Positions 1 to 9,377 of a stretch of DNA of 64,000 bases are shown one piece after another (the first letter of the stretch is position 1; each line of letters opens with the position of its first letter). The position numbers were made by a program, and so were the translations under genes. The DNA is from Hydrogenophaga palleronii_A (GTDB lineage Bacteria > Pseudomonadota > Gammaproteobacteria > Burkholderiales > Burkholderiaceae_C): NCBI RefSeq assembly GCF_031457455.1, contig NZ_JAVDWU010000001.1, positions 248,001 through 312,000 on the forward strand. The letters are read 5' to 3'. The notes under the pieces are model-generated. The model did not search any database. It worked only from the letters and a program-made list of their open reading frames with translations, and was not told the origin of the DNA.

Positions 1-242
1 AGCTGCATTCCTGACAACCGGGTGGCGGCCCGACTGGCCGGTTCATGGCGACCATTGGAAAAGGCCTTCGCACCGGTGGGATCTCGCTGCACGCGCAGAG
101 CGGTGTTTTGCGCCCATGAAAGACAGGCAAAACCCGTATTGTCGCTCGACCCGTGCGGTGCACCCCAAAGAGGTGCGTCATCCGGCGTTTTGCGCCCGCA
201 CCTCCAGAGAGGGCTGCCCGGGTCTTGTCTGGCGTCCTGGGA
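1..242. other. Window edge without a recognisable gene
   Basis: No convincing coding region is seen here. Short frames exist on the plus strand but none has a recognisable domain. An 11-base direct repeat (GTTTTGCGCCC at 105-115 and 187-197) and a 7-base inverted copy of its core (127-133) are present. The minus-strand gene that starts at 908 ends at 243, so this stretch is its 3' flank, and no clear hairpin with a T-run was found in it. Confidence 0.5.
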
Positions 243-908
243 TCAGATGGCCTCCCGGTTGCGGACCGCCGTCAGTATCAGACCCACAAGAAGCGACGCG
301 AACAGCATGAGCAGGTAGGCGTTGTACTGGTATTTTTCCGTGTCCTTGAGCAGGACGATGCTGTGTACGAGGGTCAGGTCGGTGGGGGCGCCATTGATCT
401 GAACGCGCTCGCCGATGGGGGAGCTGCTGAGCCAGGCGGTGACCGATCGCCCGGGTACGCCATCAACGCCGGCGATTTCCAAGGTGGCCGGCTTGCGATA
501 AATCTGATGGAAGCGCAGATCTTCAAAGCAGACCTTTTCATATTGATTGTCCAGAACCTCGGCCGCCTGCACGGTCTTCACCTGCCTTACATCGACCGTG
601 CTCACGCTGACAGCGAAAGTGCCCCTGTTGCGCCGGTTGGCGTAGTTGGCCATCAACAGATTCACGCAGAAGGGCTCACTCAGATCGCGCTCCAGGATGT
701 CCGCGTCCTGGATGTTCAGGGGCTGGATCAGCCGGAAGTCCTGCACGATCTCACCAGCGGGCCGGCCGCCGACCCAGTCGATTTGGGTCAGCTCGAGTGG
801 CATGAAGCGATATTCGTAGATTTCTTTCTGGTACTGCAGAAAAAAGGCGAGCCCGGCCAGCGCAGAGGCTACGAGCCACTGAACCGCCTTCCTATGTGCA
901 TGCTTCAT
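243..908 (-). CDS. Hypothetical membrane protein with two end helices and a periplasmic middle
   Basis: A 221-residue protein I cannot assign to a named family. Seen: a hydrophobic segment at about residues 9-27, a polar region of about 170 residues, and a second hydrophobic segment at about 198-216 followed by a short basic tail. The likely topology is therefore two transmembrane helices around an extracytoplasmic domain, in the manner of chain-length or accessory proteins of surface polysaccharide loci. Its ATG overlaps the TGA of the upstream DUF2142-like gene (ATGA, 905-908), so the two are probably translationally coupled. It is the last visible gene of the minus-strand surface-glycan cluster. 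The function is not known, and a coupled role with its upstream neighbour is inferred only from the overlap. Confidence 0.6.
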   Translation of the reverse strand: MKHAHRKAVQWLVASALAGLAFFLQYQKEIYEYRFMPLELTQIDWVGGRPAGEIVQDFRLIQPLNIQDADILERDLSEPFCVNLLMANYANRRNRGTFAVSVSTVDVRQVKTVQAAEVLDNQYEKVCFEDLRFHQIYRKPATLEIAGVDGVPGRSVTAWLSSSPIGERVQINGAPTDLTLVHSIVLLKDTEKYQYNAYLLMLFASLLVGLILTAVRNREAI

Positions 909-2524
909 ATCTTCACGTACTCAAAGAAGGGAATCACCTGGGTCACATAGGCATGCAGTTCGCCCCAGGCCAGTGCGATCACGACCCACAGGTACATCAC
1001 GGTGGGTACCTTGAAGCGCTGGAGGAGCAGCGCCAGAGCCACCAGCATGAAAGGCAGGAATGGATAGAAGTACCGGCCCTGTACACCCCGCATTTCAGCG
1101 AGAAGCGCGTATGCCTTGTGGCCTTGGACCAGGATCATGAGACCGAAACCGAGGAACAGCACCATGGCGTAGTACAGAAGGCGCTCATCAGTGTCGGTGT
1201 CAAGCAGAACGATGCCGAGACCCAATATGCCCACCAGACCCACAGCGACCATCATCGTGCGCGCCAACTCGGCTACCCAGCCCGGCTCGTGGTGAATGTT
1301 GATTTCGGCAACCGTGAAGACACTGACACCAACGATCAGCAAAGCACCGAGCAGAGCGGTGCGCGCCCCACCATGTCGCACGCTGTTCGCAACCCACTGC
1401 TGCAATGAGGCGGCAGGCTGCGCCGATGCGACCGGTTTGGCCAGTCGGCGGTAGCGCAAAAAAGTGTGGGCCAGAAGAAGCACGGTGATCGTCAGCAACA
1501 CCAGAACCATGAAGTCGTAGGGCTGGCTGGAAATCCGGGTGGAGCGCACACTGGTGCACAGATGTCTGAGTTCCGGGGTCTGGCAATAGCCGGAGAATCC
1601 GATCAGCCCGTAGAAGTGCACCAGCATCCAGTCGAAGAATGGCTGGTTTTGCAAGTATTCGAGCAGTGTGTAGTCAGGCAGCCTTGGCGGTACGTTGACG
1701 ACATTGATCTTGAGCGGATTACCGAAGTGCACATAGTTGCGTGCCATCCACCAGGCGGGCAATATCAGGGCGATGCCCGTGATGCCTGCCGCATGCAGGA
1801 GCCATGCTTTGAGTGGGCGCCTGAGTTCGTAAATCATGATGCCCACGAAGCCAGCAATGAGTATCCAGGCGGTCATTTTGGTAGCACCTGCCAGGGCCAG
1901 CCAGACGGCACAAAGGTACGCATCACGGATGGTCTGCGTTTTCACGAACCGCACCAAATGACGCGTGGCCAGCGCGCACAGCATGAACAGAAAGATGTCG
2001 TTGGTGATACCGGAAGCCAAGTGGCTCACCATGGGAATGAAGCCCAGGGTGGAAGCCAGCAGGAGCGCATGCGAACGGGAGATGCCAGCGTCCACGAGCG
2101 TCCAGAACAAGGCAAGGAAGAGCAGCCCCAGCGACAAGGCAGAAACCGTACGGGCGGCACGGATCTGGTACCACCGTTCAGCGGTGAAAAGCTGCGTGGC
2201 CTTCAGTGGAATCGCCGCCACTGCGTAGTACAGCGGCGGGTGCTGGGCGATGTAGTTGTCCCTTACGTAGGCCTGGGGTTCACCGGTATCCATCCAGAGG
2301 TTGTTGGGAATCATCGCCTTGTGCATCAAGGGGAAAATCTCACCGGCCGCGATGTCTCTGACGTAGGCGTAGTGCCCTGACTCATCCGGAATGTCACCTG
2401 GGGGTGTGACGTAGAAGGCCATATAGAGGGCCTTGAGCGAGAGCAGCACCGCGAATATCCACGACCATCGGAAAGTGACCGATTTCTTTTTGCGCTTGGT
2501 ATCTGGATCGGTCAAATGGGACAT
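905..2524 (-). CDS. DUF2142-type multi-pass membrane protein
   Basis: A large polytopic membrane protein of about 539 residues with roughly 12 hydrophobic segments. After the first helix comes an extracytoplasmic loop with the pattern PPGDIPDESGHYAYV, which resembles the P-x-D-E-x-x-H loop of DUF2142 and GT39/GT-C-like proteins. Members of that group are thought to use polyprenyl-phosphate sugars, so glycan assembly at the membrane is a reasonable inference, not a demonstrated activity. The start at 2524 (MSHLTDP) places a basic stretch just before the first helix. A start at 2623 is also open and would add 33 residues; no strong ribosome site separates the two. It follows a YbhN-type gene and overlaps the next gene by four bases. 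Confidence 0.65.
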   Translation of the reverse strand: MSHLTDPDTKRKKKSVTFRWSWIFAVLLSLKALYMAFYVTPPGDIPDESGHYAYVRDIAAGEIFPLMHKAMIPNNLWMDTGEPQAYVRDNYIAQHPPLYYAVAAIPLKATQLFTAERWYQIRAARTVSALSLGLLFLALFWTLVDAGISRSHALLLASTLGFIPMVSHLASGITNDIFLFMLCALATRHLVRFVKTQTIRDAYLCAVWLALAGATKMTAWILIAGFVGIMIYELRRPLKAWLLHAAGITGIALILPAWWMARNYVHFGNPLKINVVNVPPRLPDYTLLEYLQNQPFFDWMLVHFYGLIGFSGYCQTPELRHLCTSVRSTRISSQPYDFMVLVLLTITVLLLAHTFLRYRRLAKPVASAQPAASLQQWVANSVRHGGARTALLGALLIVGVSVFTVAEINIHHEPGWVAELARTMMVAVGLVGILGLGIVLLDTDTDERLLYYAMVLFLGFGLMILVQGHKAYALLAEMRGVQGRYFYPFLPFMLVALALLLQRFKVPTVMYLWVVIALAWGELHAYVTQVIPFFEYVKI

Positions 2525-2671
2525 CGGGGAGGCTGGCGCTGGTTTGTAAGCGATGAGTATTATGAAACAGCCTTTCAAGTGGCTTGGAGCGTTGGGACGG
2601 GTGATATGACCCGTTGTGTGCATGCGACGACGGCGCTTGAACCCACCTCGGTTATGAAGGGTGGCTGTGCC

Positions 2672-3607
2672 TCAGCCATGGCGTTGGCTCCACACACCCA
2701 GCAGGAAGGCCAGTCCGTCGCCTGCCAGCGTGGCCAGGCGCACGGTCACTCCCAGCCCGATGGCAGGTCCCGCGCCCACGACGGGCGTGAGCACCAACAC
2801 CATCATGGCCTCACGCACCCCTATACCGCCAGGTGCACCGGGTACCACGTAGCCGACCAGCCAGGCTGACGTGAATAAAACCGTGATCGTCACCCAAGGG
2901 GCACTGGCCACTCCAAAGAGTCCCCTGGCATGCAAGGCCACCACGCCACCCAACACAAAGAAACACACGACCATCAGACCCGCCACCAGCACGGCGGTGC
3001 GCAGCCGGGGAGCCGTGACGAGCTTGCCACCTCCGACCCGTCGGCTCAATCCGGGAGCGAAGCGGTTGACTGTTTTGATACCCAGCCAGGGCAGCACCAG
3101 CAAACCGGCGGTGAGCAGACCCAGCTCGGCCCAACCCACCGATGGCAATGAGCGGGCGGTGGCTGCGTCGACGAAGAGCGCCAGTGCCGCCACCGCAAAG
3201 CCAGCGCCGATGGCCAGCGTCCAGGCGGTTTCGATCAAGAGGGTGCTTGCGGTCACGCCCAGCGGAATGCCGGCCTGCCTGGCCAAAACCGCGCGGCCGG
3301 CAAAATGGCCCACATTGCCTGGCAGGTACTTGCCAATTTGCGAGATGGCCACGATCTGAAGAGCCTTGAACAAGGGCATTTGAACGCCCTGGTCACGCAG
3401 CAGGAGGGTCCACATCAAGCCAATGAGCAGCACGATCAGCACCCCTGCGAGGCAGGACACCGCAGCAATGGCGGCGGTATCCAGGTTCCACGGAATGGGG
3501 GGGATTTCGCCAAACCGGCGCACCAGTTCCAGCACAAAGTAGCCGGTGGCCAGCGCCACGACCACATAGGCCAGTGTCTTGAGGAGCCGTTGCGCGGAGG
3601 GGTTCAT
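2672..3607 (-). CDS. YbhN/AglD-type (UPF0104) flippase-like membrane protein
   Basis: About 311 residues with seven to eight hydrophobic segments and the conserved GGxGVREA-like signature (GAPGGIGVREAMMV) near the C-terminus that marks the lysylphosphatidylglycerol synthase transmembrane/UPF0104 family. Relatives are integral inner-membrane proteins, some proposed to move or modify lipid-linked molecules. Here it sits between an FAD oxidoreductase and a DUF2142-like protein in a glycan cluster, which fits handling of a lipid-linked sugar. The start at 3607 (MNPSAQRL) is preferred because it directly precedes the first helix. An upstream ATG at 3661 would add 18 residues without features. Substrate unknown. 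Confidence 0.7.
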   Translation of the reverse strand: MNPSAQRLLKTLAYVVVALATGYFVLELVRRFGEIPPIPWNLDTAAIAAVSCLAGVLIVLLIGLMWTLLLRDQGVQMPLFKALQIVAISQIGKYLPGNVGHFAGRAVLARQAGIPLGVTASTLLIETAWTLAIGAGFAVAALALFVDAATARSLPSVGWAELGLLTAGLLVLPWLGIKTVNRFAPGLSRRVGGGKLVTAPRLRTAVLVAGLMVVCFFVLGGVVALHARGLFGVASAPWVTITVLFTSAWLVGYVVPGAPGGIGVREAMMVLVLTPVVGAGPAIGLGVTVRLATLAGDGLAFLLGVWSQRHG

Positions 3608-3745
3608 GTCTGTCGCAGACGCGGGTTCAAAAGGGCCAGGGCAGCCCGAATGTGTTGCCACCCGCCCCGCCCGTCTCAGGCTCGGGCGCGGTACAGGCAG
3701 CGAGGTGGCCAGACCGCGCCTGTTCAGCGATGGTCTGCCCGAGAC

Positions 3746-5074
3746 TCAGGCGGCCACGGCGTCCCGGTCGTTGATCAGGTCGGCGATGCGCTTGCCACTC
3801 AGGATGCTGTGGTCCATGTTGTAGTACTGCCAGTCGCCAAACCGCCCGCAGGGGTGGATGTCGAGGCTCACCAGGTAGTCGTGAATGATCTTCACGTTTT
3901 TCTCGTAGTCGAGGTCGTAGATGACATAGGCCGGGTCGACAGTCAGCACGTCGGCCGCCAGCACCTCGTCGTCCGGACGCATGATCTTGGCCTTGACCAG
4001 GCCGTCTATGGTGGCCTGGATGAGCGCCTCGCGGCCCTGCACGCGCAGGGGGCGGTGCTTGGAGTAAGAGATCTCGCAGCACACCGAACTGGTGCCGGGC
4101 GGGCAGGTTTTTTCTGAGGCGTTGCGTGGGAAGCTGATGCGGTGGAAGATGAAATCTTCCGCCTCATGGAAGTACAGCCAGTGGTAGGGGCTGATGTCGG
4201 GCCGGTTGATGCCGATGTTCACGCACTCGATCTGGTTGAACTGCAGGCCGTTGATGGCGTCGAGCACGTGCTGGGGAATGTCGTCGATGAAATGCGGCAG
4301 GTGGGTCAGCGAGAGCGAGTAGACCAGGTTCTGGTAGCTCACCACCTTGCCGGTGTCAAAGGTGACTTGCTTGGCTTTCGGGTCGATCTTCGTGACCGTG
4401 TGGTTCAGGTGGATGTTCTTCACCCCTTTTGCCAGGGCCACTGGCAGTGATTCGATCGCGCCTTCAATGGGGTACCAGAACTCCTGGTTGAAGCCGGTGC
4501 GGTCGTCTTCGTCCTGCAGCGCGCCGCGCAAGACGGCCTCGAAGTCGGGCTCAGGCACGCGGCGGTCGATCCAGCTGAAGTTCATATGCTTGGGGTCGAT
4601 GGTCCAGATGCGCTCGGCGTACGGGATCATCAGTTGCTCGGCAATGCCTTTGCCAAAGCGCCAGTACATCCACTCGCGGTAGTTCTGGGGCTTTGGGCGA
4701 TCGGGGTCGCGCAGCACTTCCACCAGGCCGCTGAGGCATTCGATGATGTCCTTGGCCGGCAGGCCGTGCAGGTGGGCCTGGTACGGGAACTGCGTGTAAA
4801 GGTCGTACTTGCCGTGGTAGATGAAAGCCTTGCGTTTCTTGATCTCGATATTGCCCTTAAGCAGGGTGTGGATCAGCTCATGCGCATAGGGATTGACCGT
4901 GTACAGGATATGGGGTGCGTAGTCGAACAGGAAGCCGTTGACCTCCTCTGAGCGGCACAGACCACCCACTTCGTGCAGCTTTTCGTAAATCTGGTAGTCG
5001 CCGTTCTTGAGGTGGTAGCCGGTGCTCAGGCCGGTGAGGCCGGCGCCCAGGATGAGGTTTTGGGTGTATTCCAT
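3746..5074 (-). CDS. FAD-dependent amine-oxidase-type oxidoreductase
   Basis: A 442-residue protein beginning with a dinucleotide-binding fold: GAGLTGLSTGYHL at about residues 10-22, followed by an acidic strand end (YEK) and GGLCRS, the usual FAD-contact pattern of the protoporphyrinogen-oxidase/UDP-galactopyranose-mutase superfamily. No signal peptide or membrane helix is seen, so it should be cytoplasmic. In polysaccharide clusters such proteins often act on a nucleotide sugar or lipid-linked sugar. The neighbouring glycosyltransferase 74 bases upstream and the YbhN gene downstream support that setting. UDP-galactopyranose mutase activity itself is not supported by a specific motif that I can point to. 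Confidence 0.7.
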   Translation of the reverse strand: MEYTQNLILGAGLTGLSTGYHLKNGDYQIYEKLHEVGGLCRSEEVNGFLFDYAPHILYTVNPYAHELIHTLLKGNIEIKKRKAFIYHGKYDLYTQFPYQAHLHGLPAKDIIECLSGLVEVLRDPDRPKPQNYREWMYWRFGKGIAEQLMIPYAERIWTIDPKHMNFSWIDRRVPEPDFEAVLRGALQDEDDRTGFNQEFWYPIEGAIESLPVALAKGVKNIHLNHTVTKIDPKAKQVTFDTGKVVSYQNLVYSLSLTHLPHFIDDIPQHVLDAINGLQFNQIECVNIGINRPDISPYHWLYFHEAEDFIFHRISFPRNASEKTCPPGTSSVCCEISYSKHRPLRVQGREALIQATIDGLVKAKIMRPDDEVLAADVLTVDPAYVIYDLDYEKNVKIIHDYLVSLDIHPCGRFGDWQYYNMDHSILSGKRIADLINDRDAVAA

Positions 5075-5148
5075 TCGATTCCTTGTGATAAGTTGATGGT
5101 CGGCACTTGGTGTGGGTTACGGAGCCAAGATGCCGATGCCTGTGTTCG

Positions 5149-6210
5149 TCAGGCGTTGCGCTTCACAACACTTCGGACAATTCGGTCCAGCTGTGCGCCA
5201 AGTTGAGAAATTGTGCAGTTCGCAAGGAAGATCTCATGGGCCTTGCGACTGATGGACTCACGCAGTGTGGGGTTGGCCTGCAGTTCCAGAATCGCGTCTG
5301 CCAAAGCCTGTGGGTTGCCTGGTTCGATCAGCAGCGCGCTCTCTCGATGGGTAAACAGCTCTTGAACGGGCTGATTGAGGCGGGTGATCAATGGCTTGGC
5401 CATGCCGATGGTTTCAATGGCCTTGTTTGTCAGCACCAATTGGGCTCGGGAGTTGTCTCCAAATATGCCCAGGCACACGTCAGCTCTGGACATATAGATC
5501 GCGAGATCGCTGTAGGGCACGGTGTTCACGAAGGTGACATTCTTCAGGCCAAGATCGCGTGCCAGTTGCGTGTCCTCTTCGTAGGTGATGCCCCTCCCAA
5601 TGATCTGGAATTGCACGTTCTGGTCTTCCAGGAGCTTGGCCGCCTGCAAGATGATGCGCACGCCATGGAACGGTGAAAACTCGCCATGAAAGTGCACCAG
5701 AAAGCCGTCGTGGCGCCGGTCGGCTTCGCGGGGGTAGATGGCCGAATCGTCCACCGCGAGAAACACGCGATGGAATTTCCTGGTGTCACTGTTGATGACC
5801 TTCCCGACACAGGCGATCACATGATCTGTGTCGAGAATGGTCGCGTTGGACATCTTGTACGCCAACCAGTCTGCAAGGGCGTAGATCCGGGCCATCAGGG
5901 TACCGGGGCGGGTCTTCTGCCGGTCAAACACCATGGTTTCGTAGGTGCCGATGTACATGTCAAAGACGATGGGCTTCCAGGTCAGCAAGCGCACGAAGGG
6001 CACCAGCAATTGTCCGTAGAACCCCACCAGCACCACATCACATTGCGGTGCTTTCAGCAGCGTGTTCCATAGGAGGCGTGGATAGTTCTTGAATGAACGA
6101 TCTGGTGGAAGGCAGGTGATGACTTCATGACCTTTTTCGCGCAACGCACGCAACACGATTCGGGTTCGCGAGTAGGTCTCTTCCCGGCCCGCTACGTAAA
6201 GAATTTTCAT
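5149..6210 (-). CDS. Glycosyltransferase, GT4-like (group 1)
   Basis: A 353-residue GT-B-fold protein. The N-terminal half starts MKILYVAGREETYSRTR, typical of donor/acceptor-binding Rossmann domains. The C-terminal half carries the FHGEFSPFHG segment at about 175-185 and the nucleotide-sugar region with conserved acidic residues (KAIETIGMAKPLIT and LIEPGNPQALADAI). It should transfer a sugar from a nucleotide donor to a glycan or lipid acceptor in the cytoplasm. It lies between the SGNH autotransporter gene (76 bases upstream) and the FAD oxidoreductase, in a cluster led by ugd, so UDP-glucuronate or a derivative is a possible but unproven donor. Confidence 0.8.
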   Translation of the reverse strand: MKILYVAGREETYSRTRIVLRALREKGHEVITCLPPDRSFKNYPRLLWNTLLKAPQCDVVLVGFYGQLLVPFVRLLTWKPIVFDMYIGTYETMVFDRQKTRPGTLMARIYALADWLAYKMSNATILDTDHVIACVGKVINSDTRKFHRVFLAVDDSAIYPREADRRHDGFLVHFHGEFSPFHGVRIILQAAKLLEDQNVQFQIIGRGITYEEDTQLARDLGLKNVTFVNTVPYSDLAIYMSRADVCLGIFGDNSRAQLVLTNKAIETIGMAKPLITRLNQPVQELFTHRESALLIEPGNPQALADAILELQANPTLRESISRKAHEIFLANCTISQLGAQLDRIVRSVVKRNA

Positions 6211-6286
6211 GTTCAGGAGATATCGCCGTTCGATGTGGTGCTGAGACCGGATGGACTGGTGTTGGCGCAGACGGACCGGGCCTTTC

Positions 6287-8152
6287 TCAATACCTCAGAT
6301 TGGCCTGCAGACTGACACGCTGACCTTGCTTCAGATCGCCTGCGTCGGTGGCATAGAAAGCCTGCACGTTGAAGTTGGGCGCGAGGGACACTGCGGCATT
6401 GAGTCCAATCTGGGTGCGATTGATCTTTGGACGGGCGAACACCTCACGCTGCACTGCGCCGTGGGAACCGAATCCCCCGGTTTCCTGCATGGCAATGCTC
6501 ATGGTTTCGCGCTTGAGGCTCGTTAGGTGGTTGATGCCCGCACCCAAAGTGATGCTGCGGCGCTTTCCAAGGTCAATGGGGTCTGATCGCAGGTCCAGAC
6601 CAAAGCCGGAGAGCCACTCGCTGGACTTGTTTGCCGAGTACCTGACATCGCTGGTGTAGAGCGACTGCGCGGTTTGCGCGTCCAGCTTGTGGGTCAGGTG
6701 GGTGAGCGACATCCATGGCGAAAGCGTCATGGAGCCAATACGGGTTGAATGCCGCAAGCGCTGTTCGAAGGACAAGGTGGAACCTGCACCGGCGTTTGCT
6801 ACGCGAAGGTCCAGCAGATCGTCGTACTTGTAGCTGTCGAATTTCGTGCGCAGGAATGAGGCCTGGGTGGTGAAGTCAAAGCCCTGCAACTTCTTGTGCC
6901 AGAACATGGTGGTGGCGCTGAAGTCCGACTTCTGCGAAAGCGGTGTGTTGCGCTCGTTGAAGTAACGTGGCGTATGGCTGGTGTTGATGGCCAGGCCAAT
7001 CCGGTTTGCACCGTTGCCCGCATACTGCTCGGGCTGGAAACTCAGCGCCACGCCACGGGTATCGCTGCCCGTGAGGTTGAGTTTGCCGACCATGTCAACG
7101 CGGGCGGGATTGGTGGAGCCCGGGAACATTTCATAGCGTGCCGAGCGGTAGGATTCCTCGCCCAAACTACCCAGTGCCTGCACAGCAAAACCCGACCGTG
7201 GCTGATTCCGGCTGTTGTGGTTGAACAGCAATACCTGATTGTCGATGTCCTGGTTCAGCCGAAGTGCCGCTTCGGCACCCGCATTGACTGTGCTGGCCCA
7301 TTCCCAGCCGCGCGTGATGTAGTGCTCGAAAGTGCGCGAGATGACATCCTGGCCGCGGTCACCAAAATGTTGGGAGTCAAAATACAGCGCGTCTATGGAG
7401 GAGCGAGCGTAGTCGACCTTGTCGACGTTGACAAAACCGAATCGGCCGGGATTCGCGTAGATGCGTTCGAAAACGGTGAAGAGGTCGACGGCCACGATGT
7501 TCGGATTGGCATTGGCCTGAGAGACCACGAAGTCGTTCCACATAAACACCTGGCTTTGTATGCCGGGATCGTTGCGCGGGTTGCGGCTCCAATCATGGAT
7601 CTGGGTGAGAAAGATGCGGTTGTTGCCGTTGGTGGCGCCTGCCTGAATCAAGGTGTTGATGCCATCAAAGTAACCCGCCCTTGCGGACCGAAGCCCATCA
7701 GAACTTCCGTGCCGGCCAATGTCGTTGTAGCCAAGGTAGACGACCGAGAGATTGGCGTCCAGTGGGTCGCCCGAACCAATGGGATTGTTGCCCTTCAATG
7801 CGGAGTTGATTTGCCGGTCGAAGGAGTTGTAGCGACCGGTAGCTGCACGCGCGCCGCCGATGGCGTAGTTGTCCACACGCTCCGCGCGGCCTCGTTTTCC
7901 GAGCTCGGTCGCCCAGTTGATGGTTCCACGGGTGTCTGTGTAGTCAAGCGCCGAGTAGCTGTCACCAAACACGCGCAGGGTTTTGACTTTGACTTGATCG
8001 AATGACGTGGCTCCAGGTGCTGCAAACGGGTTGTTCGCCAGCGCTTCTGGGGAAGCGTCATTCGATTGACCCCCGGAGCTGGCGCAGCCCGTGAGGACGA
8101 TGCACAGCATCACGGCAGAGTACACGGCGGTTTGGCGAAGGGTCGTTTTCAT
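6287..8152 (-). CDS. Lipid-anchored SGNH/GDSL esterase with C-terminal autotransporter-type beta barrel
   Basis: A 621-residue protein from the ATG at 8152. The N-terminus is a lipoprotein signal with the lipobox LTGC (Cys23). The passenger, about residues 30-310, has SGNH hydrolase blocks: GDSYSALD (nucleophile Ser), GYNDIG (block III Asn) and FDSQHFGD (Asp/His). The C-terminal 270-280 residues alternate polar and hydrophobic residues in strand-length units and end in the aromatic residue of LQANLRY, as in outer-membrane barrels. The architecture resembles EstA-type autotransporter esterases, which are surface-displayed lipases/esterases, but the lipid-anchored N-terminus is unusual. It lies just downstream of ugd. 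An upstream start at 8224 would put 24 residues before the signal and is rejected. Confidence 0.8.
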   Translation of the reverse strand: MKTTLRQTAVYSAVMLCIVLTGCASSGGQSNDASPEALANNPFAAPGATSFDQVKVKTLRVFGDSYSALDYTDTRGTINWATELGKRGRAERVDNYAIGGARAATGRYNSFDRQINSALKGNNPIGSGDPLDANLSVVYLGYNDIGRHGSSDGLRSARAGYFDGINTLIQAGATNGNNRIFLTQIHDWSRNPRNDPGIQSQVFMWNDFVVSQANANPNIVAVDLFTVFERIYANPGRFGFVNVDKVDYARSSIDALYFDSQHFGDRGQDVISRTFEHYITRGWEWASTVNAGAEAALRLNQDIDNQVLLFNHNSRNQPRSGFAVQALGSLGEESYRSARYEMFPGSTNPARVDMVGKLNLTGSDTRGVALSFQPEQYAGNGANRIGLAINTSHTPRYFNERNTPLSQKSDFSATTMFWHKKLQGFDFTTQASFLRTKFDSYKYDDLLDLRVANAGAGSTLSFEQRLRHSTRIGSMTLSPWMSLTHLTHKLDAQTAQSLYTSDVRYSANKSSEWLSGFGLDLRSDPIDLGKRRSITLGAGINHLTSLKRETMSIAMQETGGFGSHGAVQREVFARPKINRTQIGLNAAVSLAPNFNVQAFYATDAGDLKQGQRVSLQANLRY

Positions 8153-8210
8153 GGAGATGGCTTCAACAGAAAAAAGAGGTTCTCGGAGATGCTGAGCGAA
8201 CCAGACGGGA

Positions 8211-9377
8211 TCAGTCGCTCTCAAAGAGGTCGCGGGTGAAGACCTTGTCTTTGACGTCCTGAAGGGCCGGTGTCATGCGGTTCGCGATGATCAGGTCGGA
8301 CATGCGCTTGAATTCTTCCAGATCATCGACGACGTGCGAGTTGAAAAACTCCGGTTCGCCCAGGGCAGGCTCGTACACGATCACTTCAATGCCTTTGGCC
8401 TTGATGCGCTTCATGATCCCCTGGATGCTGGAGGATCTGAAATTGTCGGAACCCGACTTCATGATCAAACGATGCACGCCCACGGTTTTGGGTTTTTTTC
8501 GGATGATGCATTCGGCAATGAAGTCCTTGCGGGTGGTGTTCGACTGAACGATGGCCTGAATGAGATTTTGCGGAACGTCCTGGTAGTTGGCCAGCAACTG
8601 CTTGGTGTCCTTGGGCAGGCAGTAACCGCCGTAGCCGAAGGACGGGTTGTTGTAGTGGTTGCCGATGCGGGGGTCGAGGCCGACACCTTCGATGATCTGC
8701 CGCGTATCCAGGCCATGGACAACGGCATAGCTGTCGAGCTCGTTGAAGAAGGCCACGCGCATGGCGAGGTAGGTGTTCGAGAACAGCTTGATGGCTTCTG
8801 CTTCGGTCGAGTCGGTGAACAGCACCGGCGCGTCGGCCGTGATGGCGGCCTGCTGCAGCAACCGAGCAAACTGCTGTGCGGGCTCGTTGCTGTCGCCCAC
8901 GATGATGCGCGAGGGGTGCAGGTTGTCGTGCAGGGCCTTGCCTTCACGGAGGAACTCGGGCACGAAGACGATGTTCTGGGTGCCCAGCGTATGCCTGAGG
9001 CCTGCGGTGTAGCCCACCGGAACCGTGGACCGGATGATCATTGTGGCGTCGGGATTGATCGCCATCACGTCGCGCGCCACGTTCTCGACCGACTCGGTGT
9101 TGAAATAGTTGGTCTGGGCGTCGTAGTTGGTGGGCGTGGCGATCACCACGTAGCTGGCGCCGGCATAGGCTTCGGTCTTGTCCAGCGTTGCCTTGAGGCG
9201 AAGGGGCCTGTTCTTGAGGTAATGCGCAATGTCGTCGTCGACGATGGGGCTGCGACCCGCATTGATGGCCTCCACCCGGGAGGGAACGATGTCCAGGGCC
9301 ACGACATCGTTGTGCTGGGAAAGCAGAACGGCATTGGACAGGCCCACGTAACCGGTGCCGACAACTGCAATTTTCAT
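8211..9377 (-). CDS. ugd: UDP-glucose 6-dehydrogenase
   Basis: Oxidises UDP-glucose to UDP-glucuronate with two NAD+, in the cytoplasm, supplying acidic sugars for capsule, exopolysaccharide or LPS. The 388 residues from the ATG at 9377 match the length of E. coli Ugd. Seen: the N-terminal NAD site MKIAVVGTGYVGLSNA, the IATPTNYD segment, and the catalytic loop GYGGYCLPKDTKQL with its Cys at about residue 260. An in-frame start at 9422 would place 15 residues before the Rossmann strand and is unlikely. It is the first gene of the minus-strand surface-glycan cluster, and the esterase gene follows 58 bases downstream. A hairpin-forming GCCCGCA/TGCGGGC pair lies in its leader at 9431-9446. Confidence 0.95.
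   Translation of the reverse strand: MKIAVVGTGYVGLSNAVLLSQHNDVVALDIVPSRVEAINAGRSPIVDDDIAHYLKNRPLRLKATLDKTEAYAGASYVVIATPTNYDAQTNYFNTESVENVARDVMAINPDATMIIRSTVPVGYTAGLRHTLGTQNIVFVPEFLREGKALHDNLHPSRIIVGDSNEPAQQFARLLQQAAITADAPVLFTDSTEAEAIKLFSNTYLAMRVAFFNELDSYAVVHGLDTRQIIEGVGLDPRIGNHYNNPSFGYGGYCLPKDTKQLLANYQDVPQNLIQAIVQSNTTRKDFIAECIIRKKPKTVGVHRLIMKSGSDNFRSSSIQGIMKRIKAKGIEVIVYEPALGEPEFFNSHVVDDLEEFKRMSDLIIANRMTPALQDVKDKVFTRDLFESD

Noticed and set aside
105..197. 11-base direct repeat GTTTTGCGCCC at 105-115 and 187-197
   Set aside because: Only two short copies, no spacing pattern or flanking structure; not enough for a repeat family or CRISPR.
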